A stretch of DNA of 64,000 nt from Batkoa obscura (taxonomy: Eukaryota > Entomophthoromycota > Entomophthoromycetes > Entomophthorales > Batkoaceae): assembly GCA_030770535.1 (NCBI GenBank), contig JASVEC010000035.1, positions 330,237 to 394,236 on the forward strand. The letters run 5' to 3'. Shown piece by piece: positions 46,134 to 57,278 of the stretch (the first letter of the stretch is position 1; each line of letters opens with the position of its first letter). The position numbers were made by a program, and so were the translations under genes. A model generated the notes under the pieces. That model worked only from the letters and a program-made list of their open reading frames with translations. It searched no databases and was not told the DNA's origin.

Positions 46134-46238
46134 TACAGAGGTGTCTTTTTATATTTAACAATTTTATTAACAATTCTTCCACTCAAACAGTGCTTGAAAG
46201 ATGGAAAAAGTAATGAACAAAAAAAACATTCCCACATA
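46134..46238 (-). mobile_element. 105-bp hairpin MITE, copy 19
   Basis: GATACAGAGGTGTCTTTTTA ... ACTCAAACAGTGCTTGAAAG ... ACATTCCCACATA, 77 bp beyond the ADH-8 stop. Confidence 0.88.
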
Positions 46239-46314
46239 TTGCTTTAGTTTGATTACAATATAACTTTAAAGTTATAATAGTGATTAAGTAATAATAATAA
46301 TGTTTATTTATAAT

Positions 46315-47373
46315 TTAATTGTTAAGTACAACTCTATATCTAACTTTACCACTACGTACTAGCTGTACACCTTCATTACATTTATCCATAGGATATTTTT
46401 CAATCCAAGGGTAGACCTTATGTTTAGCAGCAAAGTCTAACATTTTACGAATTTCACAAGGAGATCCAATAGCAGAACCGCCAATGGAAATATTTTTCAT
46501 AATCAATGTAAATGGTTTAAGTGTAATATTAGATTCTGGTGCTGCTAATGATAGAATTTTACCATCGATATCCATCCAACTGGCAAACTGATCCCATTGA
46601 GAGTCACTAGCATTGCTTGTAACAATGAGATAATTGAGTGTATCGCTAATTTTGTTAGATTCTTCTTCATTACTATAAGCAATAAAGTGTTTCGCTCCCA
46701 TCTTTTTAGCATCTTCTTCTTTAGAATGGGAGTGGGATAAAGCGTACACTTCACACCCTATAGCATTAGCAAATTGAATAGCCAAATGGCCTAACCCACC
46801 AATTCCAATAACTCCAACCTTATCGCCTGGTTTGAATCCATTTTGAAGCATTGGTGTGAACACAGTAGCACCAGCGCATAATAATGGAGCGGCATAATCG
46901 GAGGGAATGCTTTCTGGAATAAGGAAACAAAAATCCTGTTGAACATGAATTGCTTCTGCATAACCACCATAAGTTTTAGAATTATCAATTTGTCTTTTTG
47001 AATTATATGTTTGTCCCATTTCTTTACAATGTACCTCCCTTTGACGCCTGCAAGCAAAGCAATCTTCTCTCATACATGCAGAACATTGAGCTCCTACCCC
47101 AACTCTATCTCCTATTTTAAGTTTTTGTACTTTATCACCTACTGCAGTGATTTCACCTACAATTTCATGCCCAACAATCACTGGATAATCCGTTGGCCCC
47201 CATCCACTATCAATAGTATGGATATCTGAACCGCAGATACCACAATGACTTATTTTGATCTCTACATCATTGGGTTGAAGTGGAGCAGCATCATAATTAA
47301 ATTTTACTAACTTTTCATCTTTCCCATGGCAGGCATAACCACTAATTTTATTGTATTTTGCTGTACTTGACAT
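46315..47373 (-). CDS. Zinc-dependent alcohol dehydrogenase, CAD/Adh6 type (ADH-8)
   Basis: Intronless, 352 residues. Ligands are C44, H69, E70 and the LLCAG cysteine, with lobe CSACMREDCFAC...C. The cofactor segment GIGGLGH is followed by ALSHSHSKEED. It belongs to the second subgroup with ADH-6 and ADH-7 (PLQPNDVEIKI; end YPMDKCNEGVQLVRSGKVRY) but stands apart from the main cluster, between the two GPCR genes and on the opposite strand to them. Confidence 0.95.
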   Translation of the reverse strand: MSSTAKYNKISGYACHGKDEKLVKFNYDAAPLQPNDVEIKISHCGICGSDIHTIDSGWGPTDYPVIVGHEIVGEITAVGDKVQKLKIGDRVGVGAQCSACMREDCFACRRQREVHCKEMGQTYNSKRQIDNSKTYGGYAEAIHVQQDFCFLIPESIPSDYAAPLLCAGATVFTPMLQNGFKPGDKVGVIGIGGLGHLAIQFANAIGCEVYALSHSHSKEEDAKKMGAKHFIAYSNEEESNKISDTLNYLIVTSNASDSQWDQFASWMDIDGKILSLAAPESNITLKPFTLIMKNISIGGSAIGSPCEIRKMLDFAAKHKVYPWIEKYPMDKCNEGVQLVRSGKVRYRVVLNN

Positions 47374-47407
47374 TTTTGTTTATTATAAGGTTCTGTATTT
47401 GTTTTCT

Positions 47408-47415
47408 TATTTATA
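47408..47415 (-). promoter_or_regulatory. TATA box of ADH-8
   Basis: TATAAATA on the minus strand, about 35-42 bp before the start, in the context AAAAAGTATAAATAAG shared with ADH-1. Confidence 0.6.
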
Positions 47416-48746
47416 CTTTTTGGTTACTGTTATGTAGATGTTGTTTATCATTTGGTTGATCATTCATGCTAGGTGCAGCTATGCGTTTCAAGCAACCTTG
47501 GCATGTATAATACAAGATAGCACGTTGAAATTATAGAGACCTATTAAATTAAGGTTTCATTTCGTTTTGGTATTCCATATTTTTCTGTTTTAGCCCCTCC
47601 ATTTATATAATTTCCTTTAATTTTTTGGCCCATATTTCATAGAATGTTAGTTGAAAAATTTAATGAGCTATTTAAATATTTTTAATATCTAATGAAGACA
47701 GACAAAAAATTTAAAGTTGTAGTTAAAATTATAACAATTTTTATTGAAATTTGAATATTTATTTACTTTTGTTTTCGATCATTATTAAATATATTTGGAT
47801 AATTTGTAAATCTTTTTCTTGATATAGTTGTGTTAAAATGTACTGAATATATTGATGCGTTTATTAAAATTGTCCAGTTTTTTTTAGTAGAAATTTGACT
47901 AAAAAAGGAAGGTATAGCCAGTAAAGCATGCTAATTTAGAAATTAGTGTTAATTTGATTTGTTACAGTTGCTGCTTTTTTGCGACCTATTTAACAGGATA
48001 TTACAAAAAAAGTAGAAGTTAGTAAAAGTATAGGAAGTAGGATATGAGAGACCGGTTGTATGAATAGTTGATTACAAAATTTACTACTAAAAAAGTTACA
48101 AAAGAGCTGTAACAGCTCTATCTTTCTCTTTGATTTTAATCCATGTGCTTGACGAATTTGTCGAAATTCACTATTTTGTTAGAAGTTCACCAAGTATAGA
48201 ATAAAATTCATAGCTTATTAATTTCATTTCATTTATATGGTTTTTTGTAAAACGTCTTAATAACTTGGATAATTCATAGTAATATATAGCTTTTATAAGA
48301 GCAGTAGAACGACTTAGTACTATATAGTTTTATCATATGTTTTATAAAGCTATTATTTTTGGAATTTTTAAATTATACGAACTTAAATATCTTATTAAAT
48401 AATAGTCTTAAAGGATAATGTTTTTTATAATACTAAATATCATTTTTAATCTTCAAAAGCCGCAAAGTCTATCTGTACATTGGTAACCAAAAATACTAGA
48501 ATAAGTCTCATAAAGAGTTTTACTGATATAGAAGTCTGACTTTATATAGAGCTTGGCCTTCTATTTAAAATTATAATGCTGCAATGTTTTTATTAAAACT
48601 CACCCACAGTTGATTTCGATTAAATATGCATTACGTAACGATGATTTTTTATAATTTGTACTTTAATGATTGTGCAAAAAAAAAAAGTTACTAGTTACAA
48701 CAGTAGTATCTATTTTGAGTTCTTTTAGTCAAGTTGCTTGTAAAAA
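47416..48746. other. Intergenic gap upstream of ADH-8
   Basis: AT-rich, nothing recognised. Confidence 0.4.
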
Positions 48747-48840
48747 GGGAGGATGTATTTTTTTTAAAATTTTACTAATTTTTTCCACTCGAGTAGTGAT
48801 TAAAAAATGGAAAAGTGATGAAATTAAAAAAACATCCTCA
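48747..48840 (-). mobile_element. 105-bp hairpin MITE, copy 20 (shortened)
   Basis: GGGAGGATGTATTTT ... ACTCGAGTAGTGATTAAAAA ... AACATCCTCA. Confidence 0.85.
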
Positions 48841-50618
48841 AAGGCAAATTGTTATTATTGGGATTACAATATAGGTTGGTAGTTTTATGCTGGGCATTAA
48901 TTTATATAATTTGATCGCTTCATAATTTAAGTACTACTATATAACTAATAAAATTATAGCAGCTTAATAACGTTTAATTGAAACAATCAATTTATATAAC
49001 TAATACCCAGCATAAAACTCCTAATCTATATATTTCACATCATCCTTATTTCAAAAAATTTGGACAAATCAAAGTTTTCAATAATTATTTAAAACAGATT
49101 TTGAAAATTTGTAAAACTATTATAATCTGGCCATAGCTATAATTTATGCCATGATATTGGCCTTTGTTTACTTTTCTTTGAATAATTATTGAAAAATATT
49201 AATTGAGTTTATCAAGTTTTTTCTTGAAAATAAGTGTGATATACTAAAGCTATTGTATATGCCCTTACTGTTCTATATTTGCCCAAAGAATTCCTAGAAT
49301 TTATAAATTTACTATTGGTGCTAAATAGCCAAAATATATTTATTGTTACTTGATCTAGGTATTTAACACCCAGTGTTAAATGTATAGACTGATCTGCTGT
49401 TATATTTATTAACTGGTTTTGATTTACTAAATTCCAAACATTGTATAAATGCTACAATAGAGATAAATATTTATTATATTAAAGCTAGATTGTTTTTATT
49501 GGAATGGGTTGTGATTAGATGTTTTTTGTTTTTAATTTATAACAGGTTTTTTTGATATCGAATTAAGGATTTTAAGAAAAACTATACTCATTAAATTCAT
49601 TATAAAAATTTACTACAAATCAAAAATAGCAAAGGACCTCTAACCATAACTTGTATTAGAATTGATAGTCACTTAATTAATGGACTATTTCATTTATGCC
49701 CAATGTATTTCTATGTTTTATAAGCATAACATATGACCATTTCCTCACTTAATTCACTATTTTTCATACTATTTTAACGAGACAAGATCTCGAAGTATTT
49801 TGTTTCTAATAATAAATTCCAAAGGAATACAAAAATAGAGGAGAGAGGATGGATTTCAAAATTAAAACTTACATATGAACCAAGTACTTCAATTTGGCTT
49901 TACGTTCTTTTAATTTAAAGAGGTTATGAAGTTTATCATTCACTTTACATTATTTGATAATATAGTTAGTAATATTATAAATAGTGGTATAACCAGGGGC
50001 ATAAATAATATATTTAAAAAAAACTAAATCAATTCATAAAGTAACATAATTAATAATTGACTATTTGGATTAAACTTTTGGTATTTTGATATTTATATAA
50101 ATGCACCAGAATTATGACAATCTTCTTTTCCGCTTTATAATTTAAGATTAAAATAGAAGAATATTTTAATTATTTTATATATCATAGGTACTTTCATTTT
50201 GCTTCAAAAACTAAAAAACATAAATATTTTATTTTATATATCAAATGATTTATCTTTATTATCTATCCTTTTCACTTATCACAATTTTTTTAAAGCTAGT
50301 TTATAATGATTTAATAGTAAAGGGACTGCTTACAATAAGTTTTAAGTGAATAGACCTGCCTTAAATACTGTATTATATCCTCTGTTATTAGTTGTAAATT
50401 TATTTAAAATTGCTATATTTATATCAACCAATATTACTAGATAAATAAATTATAATATTTAATTGATATCAACTAAATAATAAACTGAAAAACAAAATCG
50501 AAATTTAACTATTTATGCTTTATATATTTATTAGAATTGAGTAAATAATTTTTTTTTAAAATATTAGTTTTATTTCTACTTTAAAGTAACAATAATACTA
50601 AAAACGCACCAAAACGGT
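48841..50618. other. Intergenic gap
   Basis: 1.8 kb of AT-rich DNA between copies 20 and 21 of the MITE. No gene or relic is recognised. Confidence 0.4.
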
Positions 50619-50720
50619 ATATGGGCATGTCTTTTTTGTTTGAAAGTTTTGTTAGTGATTTTCCCACTCAATTGGAATTAATAAATGAAAAAAGAGTAGA
50701 TATTAAAAAACATCTCGATG
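50619..50720 (-). mobile_element. 105-bp hairpin MITE, copy 21 (diverged)
   Basis: TATGGGCATGTCTTTTTTG ... CCCACTCAATTGGAATTAAT ... ACATCTCGATG. Confidence 0.82.
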
Positions 50721-51500
50721 TTGAAATATCCCTTTCCTTTGGTATTGTCTATTTTTCCAGGATAAAGTTAACCATATTGAATAATTAGATCTAAGCAAAA
50801 AAATGTAATATAACTAATAATGATAACTAGCATTACAAGGCATTTTAAGCTATTGAAAGTACCAATATGCTTTTGAAATTTAAAAATCAGTTCAAAATGA
50901 AATTCAACTTCCCTAATATAGTTCTTACAACTTAATACTTCCACTTGTTTAGCTAATATGGTAGCTATATGCATAAATTAAAGTAGTCTCACCATTATTT
51001 TGTTAAATCTCAGTTCACTTTAAATTAAATAGTGGCTAAACTCGGCATTTATTCTTAACTGATGTATACAGGAAATATTATATTTAAAGGGGTTTACGGT
51101 TGTTGTGTTATATTTTATTATATACTTTGTTTTTAAATAATTTAAGTGCATATTAGCATTTACTTTAGCTATGATTTTCGATGAAAGATTAAGCCTCAAA
51201 AAAAATCATGAGATGAGTGATAACCGATCATCTATATTTTATTGGCCTTTTTATAATAGAATGGCCAATCAAATCAAGAAAAATGAGGGGATCTTTGTTC
51301 TTAAGTTAAGCTAGAAAGATTTCATGCTAGTTTTAATTATTACTAAATCTCTATATTTATGATAAAGAATTAATATTGCTTCAATAAATGACTATATTTA
51401 GTGAATTTAGAATAAAAAAGTTGGAAGTGGATGAAAGAATAAGGGTGGTTTCGATAAATGTATATGTGATATACAAGCATATGTCTCAGTAGATAAACTA
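50721..51500. other. Intergenic gap upstream of the second GPCR gene
   Basis: AT-rich, nothing recognised. Confidence 0.35.
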
Positions 51501-51508
51501 TATATAAG
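51501..51508 (+). promoter_or_regulatory. TATA box of GPCR-2
   Basis: TATATAAG about 59-66 bp before the start codon. Confidence 0.5.
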
Positions 51509-51566
51509 AATACCAAACCTGTATCTTCTTTATTTAATTAATTTTTTATTAAAAAAGTAAACCAAA

Positions 51567-52953
51567 ATGGATCCAACTTTAGTTGATTTAGAAGCAGCTG
51601 AAAATCACCTAAAGTTAACTAACAATATCTTCGCTGTATTTTCTATTTTATCAGCTGTAACCGTGTTGGTTATATTATCTTTTATAAGTACTACTTTTTA
51701 TACATATTAAAATAAGTTTCTAATCTTATACAGGTCTATATGATAGTAAATTAGTTAATCGAGTCTCGTTAAAATTATGTTCAGCTATAGCAGTAGTTGA
51801 TATATTTCGTACAATATCGTTTACATTTTATATCTACATAAAAGAAGAAGGATTATTTTGTAAGATTAATGGAGGATTTATCAACTTTATAATCTTATGC
51901 CATATGTTGTTAAGTGTGGGAATTGCTTTAAACTTACAATTACTATTTTTAAACCGAAAAATATACAAAGATTGGTGGCAATGGTTCTATTGGTTCCTAG
52001 GCTTTGGAGTACCAGCTATATTGACATTGATAGTGGGGGCTCTAGGTAGCTTTGGTTTAGATCCTGTATCCGGAGTTTGTTTTTTTAAAACCATTCATAC
52101 TACCGATGTATTACCACATGTTTACCTATGGATTGGTTTCATGTTCCCCACTATCTTTGGCTGTGCTTATTGTTTATCTGTTGCTATATTAACTGTATTA
52201 AGTTTAAAAGACAGTAAAAGCTTACTGTTTCGATTAAAAATGAAATCGAATAGTCGTAGCAACCCAGACAAGTTAAATTCTTCAACATCTGAAGATGATG
52301 GTGTTAATGCCAAATCAACAAAATTAACTATTAATGAGGATACCCTATCCTTATTAATAAGAAGAATCACTATTTACTGTGTAATACCAACGGTTACTCA
52401 ATTTGGCTGTACCTTGGCTATATTTTATGGTGAAGTTCATGGAGAAATACCGTTTTGGATGTATTACCTTGATGTTGTAGCCACTCATTTATCAGGAATA
52501 TTAAGCTTAGTTGGATTTTTATATGACCCAGCATTAAAAAACTCGTTAAACTTTATCAAATTAGATTTATTAAACTATAAAGTGAATAGTGCATCGTACG
52601 ACAACGAGTTCAATTTTAACCCACATCATCATCCTTGGATCTGTATTCTATTCCGTAAAATGTTATTAAGAAGTTTGAATGATAAATCCAATGGTCTCAA
52701 CTATAGTAATAATACACCAATTCAAAACATTATAGTCGATGTTAAAGAGATCACAGATAATGAAAAATTTCCAAATAATGATAACAATATAAACATGAAA
52801 GATTTAAGTCAAAGAAGTCAGCATACCATTGATAGCTATGATACTAACAATACTGGCGCTAATTTGGTTAAAGCTGATAGTAATGATACCAACAAAAACA
52901 GTAAAGCTAAGCGTAAAGATAAAAATTATTTCCGTGCAGTTGCTGGGCTGTAG
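51567..52953 (+). CDS. cAMP-receptor-like GPCR, seven transmembrane (GPCR-2, 2 exons)
   Basis: Exons 51567-51687 and 51734-52953 give 446 residues. The only intron (donor GTACTA) splits helix 1 and restores SFIS|LYDSKLVNRVSLKLC, which aligns with LLIRLYDKDLVNRISLKIC of GPCR-1. Further landmarks are SAIAVVDIFRT, FCKINGGFINFIILCHMLL, WWQWFYWFLGFGVPAILTLI, GCAYCL, RRITIYCVIPTVTQFGC and THLSGILSLVGFLYDPALKN. The cytosolic tail is long, Asn/Asp/Ser-rich and ends KDKNYFRAVAGL. It lacks the two introns found in GPCR-1, while GPCR-1 lacks this one. Function is inferred only as a chemosensory receptor acting through G protein. Confidence 0.92.
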
Positions 52954-53661
52954 GCTTAAAGTTCAATCTACTTTACATATTAATTTTACTTGATTCGAAC
53001 TATTAACTAATTTAAATAAAAAAAATAATCTAATAAGCTTATGTTTTTGTGTCCCTTTTTTATCTATCACATGCAAAACATTAAACGACTTGTATCAATA
53101 ACACTTAATAGATAAACATTTTAGCAACAATTTAAGATGAGCGGATTACTGATGTAAAGCTAATCTTTGATTAGAAACTATAGTATTTCCAGAAAATTTG
53201 GCATAGATGCTTATTTTTTTAGCAAAGGTTTCATTTTAAACAAGCGTAATATTGTTTTAAAAAATCTTAGGAGTTAGACTCTAAGAGGTTTATTGCTAGA
53301 AGTAGTAAAAGTATACAAAAAACTAAACGACAATTAGAATAAATACAACAGAGGGAGAGATATGGTAGAGGGGAATTTTCAAAAAACTGGGAAATTAACC
53401 AATTCGACTTCACCTGCTTTAGAATTGAGTAGGATTAATTTCATAAACCCAAACTCTGGTTTGTACAACACTACCTGGGAGTGGAAGTGTATAAAGATAA
53501 TATAATAATAAATTTTTTTTTATTACATTTAAATTGCTTTGATCTGCTAATGAAATTATAAAAAATTAAAATTAAAACTTTTTAAACATAAATTTCAACA
53601 ACTATAAAAATAGCCATATAAATGATTTTAACTAAAAGTGATAAAAATTCAAAATATAATA
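52954..53661. other. Intergenic gap
   Basis: At about 53370-53515 there is a GC-richer, coding-like patch (RGEFSKNWEINQFDFTCFRI in one frame) that I cannot assign to a family. The remainder is AT-rich. Confidence 0.35.
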
Positions 53662-53764
53662 TATGAGGATGTATTCTCTTGTTTAAGAATTTTACTAACA
53701 GTCTTTCTACTCAAATAGCGCTTAAAAAATGGAAAAAGTAATGAAATCAAAAAAACATCTCAAT
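53662..53764 (-). mobile_element. 105-bp hairpin MITE, copy 22
   Basis: TATGAGGATGTATTCTCTTG ... ACTCAAATAGCGCTTAAAAA ... ACATCTCAATTTA. Confidence 0.92.
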
Positions 53765-54004
53765 TTATTTTAAATTTTATTAAATCAATAAAATATAACT
53801 TTTTGTGAATGTTTAAACAAACTGAATCTACACAAAATAGTCCTAAAATTTAGTTCTTTTATAATATTAAAAATTAGCCATACTAATTAAATGAATATGA
53901 ATATATATTTTTTAGTACTGTTTATTTATTTATTTAATCCTTTTATATTAAAATAATGCAACTAAATTGGTAATTTGAAATTTAGCTTTTAGAGCCTAGC
54001 TACA

Positions 54005-54104
54005 GATGAGGCCATCTTTTTTTGTCTAAGAATTTTACTAGCAATCTTTCCGCTCAAATAGCGCTTAAAAATGAAAAAAGTGATGAAACTAAAAAATATC
54101 TTCA
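54005..54104 (-). mobile_element. 105-bp hairpin MITE, copy 23
   Basis: GATGAGGCCATCTTTTTTTG ... GCTCAAATAGCGCTTAAAAA ... ATATCTTCAG. Confidence 0.88.
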
Positions 54105-55680
54105 GGTGTTGCAACTCTATCGTACTTAATTAACTGTTAATTCAGTAATATAGTTTTGCTAAAATCAGATTATGATTGAAGGTTAGACATTAAAAAAATG
54201 AAGTAACAAATAAGTGACTCTAAAAATTACCACAGACCAGATTGCAATAGAGTTGCAGGGCTAACATTGTTGTTATTGGCGTTGTCTGGATTATCTATAC
54301 GATTTCCAATAAATTTTATTAAAAAATGGTTTTATCCCACCTATAGTATTGAGAATAGTTAGGAAATATCGGGAACAATCTTCGAAGAATTCTTGTATAT
54401 CCAGCACTGTACTAAACTCTAAAAAGAATAATATGATGACTTTCAGTTTAATTTCGACTGGTGTTCCACCTTTCATAACCTATTTCCTTTACTATTTTAT
54501 AGACTTATTGTTTTAAATAAATAAACCTTTTGTATGGAAAATAATCAAAAAAGGATAACTATTTATCTCAAAGTTTAAAACTGTAAACCAAACTGGACTC
54601 TGATCTTCTTATTACACTGGCAATTAAACTTTTCTTGGCCAACTACATCCTAAAAAAATGTTTCGGATTTTTATTTGAATTTTAAGTTGACTTTAATCTG
54701 GATCATATCAGTTGAAAATCTGATTTCTTATATTTTCCCCTTAAAATCTTTTATTTAAAACGGGTTATTGTTTTTTTCATAAAAAACATATTAAACTCAA
54801 AGGAAATATGATTGTTTTAAACATAATAATAACTACTAATTATCAAAGTTAATAACCTTATTTATTAACGTGCTATCAGAAAAGAATAGCTTTGTTATTA
54901 GAAACTATTATCTTTTTATCTTTTTAAAGCTTTATTGATGATTAGATCATTATCATAACTTCTATTAAGCCCTAATATGAGGTTGATAAGTATATAAATA
55001 TGTTGAATTATCACTTTTATTTCAAGAAGAAAAGGGATATCTTATCAAAAATAAGAGCCGAGTTGTAGTATAAGATAAGTTTAATCAATTTAATAACAAT
55101 TAAGCTCATAAACTCAATTTAGTGAATTTTTTGCATAAAGAATAATTTTTAATCTTGGAATTAAAACAACTGCGAATAACGCTTATTAAATTTTGTGGTT
55201 TATTGATAATAGAAATTAATTTGATGAGATTGTAGTTTTTTTATTGAATGTGTTTGAACTAGTGCTATAAATAAAACCATACTATTTTAGTTTTATTGTT
55301 ACTATTATTAAACTGAAATATAATATTTCGAAAAAGCAACGATATTGATAGGTGGAACAAGTCATAAAAATAAATAAATAAATAATAGCAAATTGATAAT
55401 AGATAATAATGATAATATTGACTATTGTTGTAACCCATTTATTTTAATATTATTAAACTATTTTTAACAAATTATCTAAATGAATGATATCATATTCGAA
55501 AGCAGCTTTAAATTTCAACCTACAAAATTATGGCTTATTTTATTGGAAGATAAGAAACTTTGGGGAAGGAGGATAGCTATTAGGCTCAAACTAAAGTTTT
55601 ATTAAGAAAATAGATATCAACTCAGCCCCTGAAAAAAGATAAAAAAATAACAACGATTAGTAATAAATAGAATAACAAAG
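54105..55680. other. Intergenic gap
   Basis: AT-rich. A 61-codon minus-strand frame at 54291-54476 (MKGGTPVEIKLKVIILFFLE) is coding-like, but I cannot tie it to any family. Nothing else recognised. Confidence 0.35.
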
Positions 55681-55688
55681 TATATAAG
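55681..55688 (+). promoter_or_regulatory. TATA box of the gene at 55755
   Basis: TATATAAG about 67-74 bp before the ATG. Confidence 0.45.
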
Positions 55689-55754
55689 TAGTGATAAATC
55701 AGATAAAAGTATAACTAAATTTTTATTTAATCAAAATAACTAAGTAAATTGATA

Positions 55755-56324
55755 ATGCAGTTAGAGATAGACGCCAACTCTCAATTGTTGCCTAGATATA
55801 GCGCTTTACCTATAGCTGGAGATGTAAGCTTAAGTCCAAGTGGATATATTCTTAGTAAAAAGATACAGGATGGAAGTTATGTGGTGTTAAACATAAGGAA
55901 TCAATATTTTCATACTATATATACACTTAACTTTATGAGTGGGGAGCCAATCATTTTAATAGACCATAATAGTTTCGAGAGTATGGAACTAAAATATCAA
56001 ACAAAACTTTATAAAAAAATTATCCGATTAAAGTTAAACAAAGGGTCAAATGAAGAGATGGAAGTGAGTATAAGGTTACCAAATATGTTCAAATCAAATT
56101 GCAAGATTCGATTTTTGAATCAAGATGTTACTTATTATTGGACACCGAGGTCCATCTCAAGGTGGTATTTGACTGCAAAGGGAAGTGAAAATTGGTTAGC
56201 TACGTACCAAGATGATAAAAAATGTCAGACATTTGGTAAAATCGAATTACTTGAAAGTATTTCTAATTATCATCATGATTTGTTAGCCAGTATTATGGCT
56301 TTAGTTCGATTTAAATCTATTTAA
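55755..56324 (+). CDS. Unrecognised 189-residue protein, possibly a tubby/LURP-like barrel
   Basis: Intronless, starting at ATG 55755 (MQLEIDANSQLLPRYSAL). There is no signal peptide or membrane segment. The sequence alternates polar and hydrophobic residues through several predicted strands: SYVVLNIRNQYFHTIYTLNF, GEPIILIDHNSFESMELKYQ, KIIRLKLNKGS, EVSIRLPN, KIRFLNQDVTYYWTPRS, ENWLATYQDDKK. The pattern of strand, short turn, then a Trp-bearing hairpin resembles fungal DUF6593/LURP-one-like proteins with a tubby-type fold. That is a resemblance in pattern only; I do not recognise a motif that proves it. The neighbour downstream is the Ras-type gene. Confidence 0.65.
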   Translation: MQLEIDANSQLLPRYSALPIAGDVSLSPSGYILSKKIQDGSYVVLNIRNQYFHTIYTLNFMSGEPIILIDHNSFESMELKYQTKLYKKIIRLKLNKGSNEEMEVSIRLPNMFKSNCKIRFLNQDVTYYWTPRSISRWYLTAKGSENWLATYQDDKKCQTFGKIELLESISNYHHDLLASIMALVRFKSI

Positions 56325-57201
56325 TAATATTTATATAAACAAATAAAAATACATGTATAATTTTTAAATAGTGTTTTAGCTTCGGTTTTATTTCATTATT
56401 AACATTAAACTTGAGTATGTAAAAAAGCAATTATGAAATTATTGGTTTAACTTTGATTAAACATTATAAAATTTTAATAGAACTATTTTAATTAAATTTC
56501 TAAAATAGCAAAATCAACAATTAAGCCCAAATTTAATAAAATTAAAATGCCCAAAATAAAAATAAACCAAATTTAGAAGTTGCTAAATCCACTATTTTAC
56601 AAGTTTATTCTAGCTTGAAATTTACCAAGCTAAAGCTTCACCTATTCATTAATTTTACTTGATTTTATGTTTTGAGTTACTATATTTATAACAAGTAACA
56701 AATAAAATTGCCTCTATTTAAACTTAAAATTTCACTTACTTCGATACTATCAATACAATGACATCATTATTATTATGAAATAATTTTCTATCTTTCCAAG
56801 TACTTGAAGTTTTAAGATATCAATCTATAAAGAGGAGTAGTAAAGCTAAACTATTATCAAATACTGTTCTCTACCTTCTTTCAGCTAGTTCTTTCCTTTA
56901 AAATCAATGATTTCAGGAACCCACCTAATAAGTTTGTGCTTTCATGAATATAAATAAAGGGACTATTTGTTATTGATTTATACTAGCAATAGTAATCGAT
57001 TGATTTTTATATTAAATCTAGTTTTATTTTCAATGTGATAGTGTATATTTTGAAAGCGATTGGCTAAATTTATATTTAATTTAATGAGCTTAATCTTACA
57101 ATTAATGAAAATCCAAGTGATGAGCAGTAAGTAAAAATAAAGATTTAATAATGTTATAAATAAATTGTAGATCAATTAAGAGAATGAAGAGAGACAAAAA
57201 G
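56325..57201. other. Intergenic gap upstream of the Ras-type gene
   Basis: AT-rich, nothing recognised. Confidence 0.4.
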
Positions 57202-57209
57202 TATAAATA
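57202..57209 (+). promoter_or_regulatory. TATA box of the Ras-type gene
   Basis: TATAAATA in AAAAAGTATAAATAATA, about 70 bp before the ATG. Confidence 0.55.
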
Positions 57210-57278
57210 ATACTAAAATATTAATTAAAAAGAAAGTTTATTTTAAAGTTATTGACATTAAGTTTGGAAAATTAAAAT

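Noticed and set aside
48670-48882. 70-codon frame including GCIFFKILLIF
   Set aside because: It spans MITE copy 20; the reading is a by-product of the repeat.
53370-53515. GC-richer coding-like patch
   Set aside because: Two frames give plausible short peptides, but there are no splice sites that extend them and no recognised family.
54291-54476. Coding-like minus-strand frame starting MKGGTPVEIKLKVIILFFLE
   Set aside because: It could be a transposase N-terminal relic, but no catalytic motif, end repeats or homologous copy is visible.
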